Source: JBILVQ01 sp044370375
GTDB taxonomy: Bacteria > Bacteroidota > Bacteroidia > UBA4408
Assembly (NCBI GenBank): GCA_044370375.1
Contig: JBILVQ010000133.1
Span: forward strand, 1-8,351
DNA: 8,351 bases
Direction of reading: 5' to 3'
Part shown: positions 7,862 to 8,351 of the stretch, one piece after another
Layout of the letters: each line of letters opens with the position of its first letter
How positions within the stretch are numbered: position 1 is the stretch's first letter
Position numbers and translations under genes: made by a program
The notes under the pieces: model-generated
What the model saw: only the letters and a program-made list of their open reading frames with translations
Told to the model about the DNA's origin: nothing
Databases searched by the model: none

Positions 7862-7969
7862 TTGGCGGTTTAGTGGTTAAATAAAGCTTTTTGCTTCGTA
7901 TCAAGTGTATTGCTGGCATACAGATTAGTGCTCCGAAATCACCAACTTTCTTTAGCCGCAAACCGTTAA
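7862..7969. repeat. About 108-bp segment with imperfect terminal inverted repeats
   Basis: The left end reads TTGGCGGTTTAGTGG (7862-7876). The right end reads CCGCAAACCGTTAA (7956-7969), whose reverse complement is TTAACGGTTTGCGG. They share TT, CGGTTT and GG in the same order. Inside, AAGC-TTTTT-GCTT (7884-7896) is a small hairpin. I have the impression that similar minus-strand text occurs between genes in other Bacteroidota, but I cannot check it here. It could be a MITE-like or other dispersed non-coding repeat. No target duplication is visible. Confidence 0.4.
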
Positions 7970-8245
7970 CACAAATAATTTGAAAGTTCAGATATTTCTT
8001 TTAGGTTTGTAAAAGGTTTGCAGTTCAGCGCTTCGGTTTCGCGGCCTTCGTCTGCACGCAAATCGTTATTTTCAATTGCACGGGTTCGTTTCTCCAACTC
8101 CAATTTGCATCTTAATTTTATGGTTCATTTCATAAAAGAGCACTTTATGTTTTGTAGTGTGAACCATTCTAAAAAATGCAACTATAACAATTTGACAACA
8201 ACCAATGTTAAACAACCACTTCATTTGAAAGCTAAAGTCTTTCAT
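7966..8245 (-). pseudogene. Possible frameshifted small membrane protein gene, unrecognised
   Basis: On the minus strand an ATG at 8245-8243 opens a 57-codon frame (MKDFSFQMKW...), closing at TGA 8074-8072. It has a hydrophobic stretch, WLFNIGCCQIVIVAFF, that could be one membrane helix, followed by the basic RMVHTTKHK. A second minus-strand frame, open from 8124 to TAA at 7968-7966, reads LELEKRTRAIENND, then LRADEGRETEALN, then KPFTNLKEISELSNYLC. This is a charged, helix-like tail. One frameshift in the shared stretch 8072-8124, most naturally near 8100-8115, would join them into a protein of roughly 93 residues. I do not recognise the family. A chance pair of open frames is a real alternative, because the pieces are short. 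If real, it is broken. Confidence 0.25.
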
Positions 8246-8323
8246 TCATTCATTAAGACAGTTTATTGCTAAACAACGCAAATTGCCAGTTGTCCAACCA
8301 TTGTGTGACAACCATATTGAAAG
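8199..8323. repeat. Diverged direct repeat, two copies 96 bp apart
   Basis: Copy one (8199-8231) and copy two (8295-8323) both run CAACCA, TGT, ACAACCA and TTGAAAG in the same order. In each, the two CAACCA hexamers are exactly 14 bases apart (8199 and 8213; 8295 and 8309). A weaker match extends leftward from both copies to ATTCTAAA near 8166 and ATTGCTAAA near 8265. This suggests an old tandem duplication of about 60 bases. Between the copies lies a run of TTCA units (8241-8254) and a hairpin TGAAAG/CTTTCA (8226-8244). Confidence 0.45.
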
Positions 8324-8351
8324 ACCATTGCAGGTGAAAGCATAAATGAAA

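Larger units (their letters stand above)
7825..8351. other. Right-hand region without an intact gene
   Basis: No complete, convincing gene is seen over about 530 bases. The stretch holds a segment bounded by imperfect inverted repeats (7862-7969), a possible frameshifted minus-strand gene (7966-8245), an unusually G+C-rich patch (about 8021-8066) and a diverged direct repeat (8199-8323). The plus-strand open frame at 8018-8272 has no recognisable protein pattern and lies opposite the more protein-like minus-strand reading. Confidence 0.5.

Noticed and set aside
7862..7969. Integron attC recombination site
   Set aside because: The inverted ends invite this, but the ends do not give the RYYYAAC and GTTRRRY core sites, and no integrase is in the window.
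8018..8272. Plus-strand open frame of 84 codons
   Set aside because: No recognisable motif and an odd Ser/Arg/Asn/Lys mix. It overlaps the direct repeat and lies opposite a more protein-like minus-strand reading.
7966..8351. CRISPR-like array from the repeats at the right edge
   Set aside because: Only two diverged copies exist, they are not palindromic or regular like CRISPR repeats, and no cas gene is present.

Overview
The window looks like a chromosomal segment of an environmental member of the Bacteroidota. This is an inference from several signs: the DNA is strongly A+T-rich, neither start has a clear Shine-Dalgarno site, and a broken Ig-like repeat at 7426-7545 resembles those in surface proteins of this phylum. 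No rRNA, tRNA, CRISPR array, transposase or phage gene was seen.

Layout. (1) 45-2156 encodes a long, divergent carotenoid cleavage oxygenase family protein with four recognisable iron-ligand histidines. (2) Eleven bases downstream on the same strand, 2168-7219 encodes a 1683-residue cytoplasmic signalling protein. Its order is serine/threonine-kinase-like domain, AAA/STAND-type ATPase, long helical TPR-like region, GAF domain, signalling coiled coil, class III nucleotide cyclase. The first five parts follow the plan of the large cyanobacterial-type kinase/histidine-kinase hybrids, but the output here is a cyclase with adenylate-type specificity residues. (3) 7220-8351 holds no intact gene I can support. 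It reads as a gene graveyard: a piece of an Ig-like repeat with an in-frame stop, then the C-terminal end of a second class III cyclase broken by two single-base deletions and a stop. After these come a roughly 108-bp segment bounded by imperfect inverted repeats, a possible frameshifted minus-strand gene for a small membrane protein, and a diverged direct repeat at the right edge.

How it may work. The two intact genes are probably one transcription unit. The first would make or consume an apocarotenoid (or a lignostilbene-like aromatic product). The second should integrate a signal through its ATPase, TPR and GAF modules and set cAMP level. The idea that the cleavage product, or its retinal-like use, is the signal is a hypothesis from gene order only. 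The kinase catalytic loop (HKDLAAGN) and DFG position (DYE) are unusual, so the kinase may be altered or inactive.
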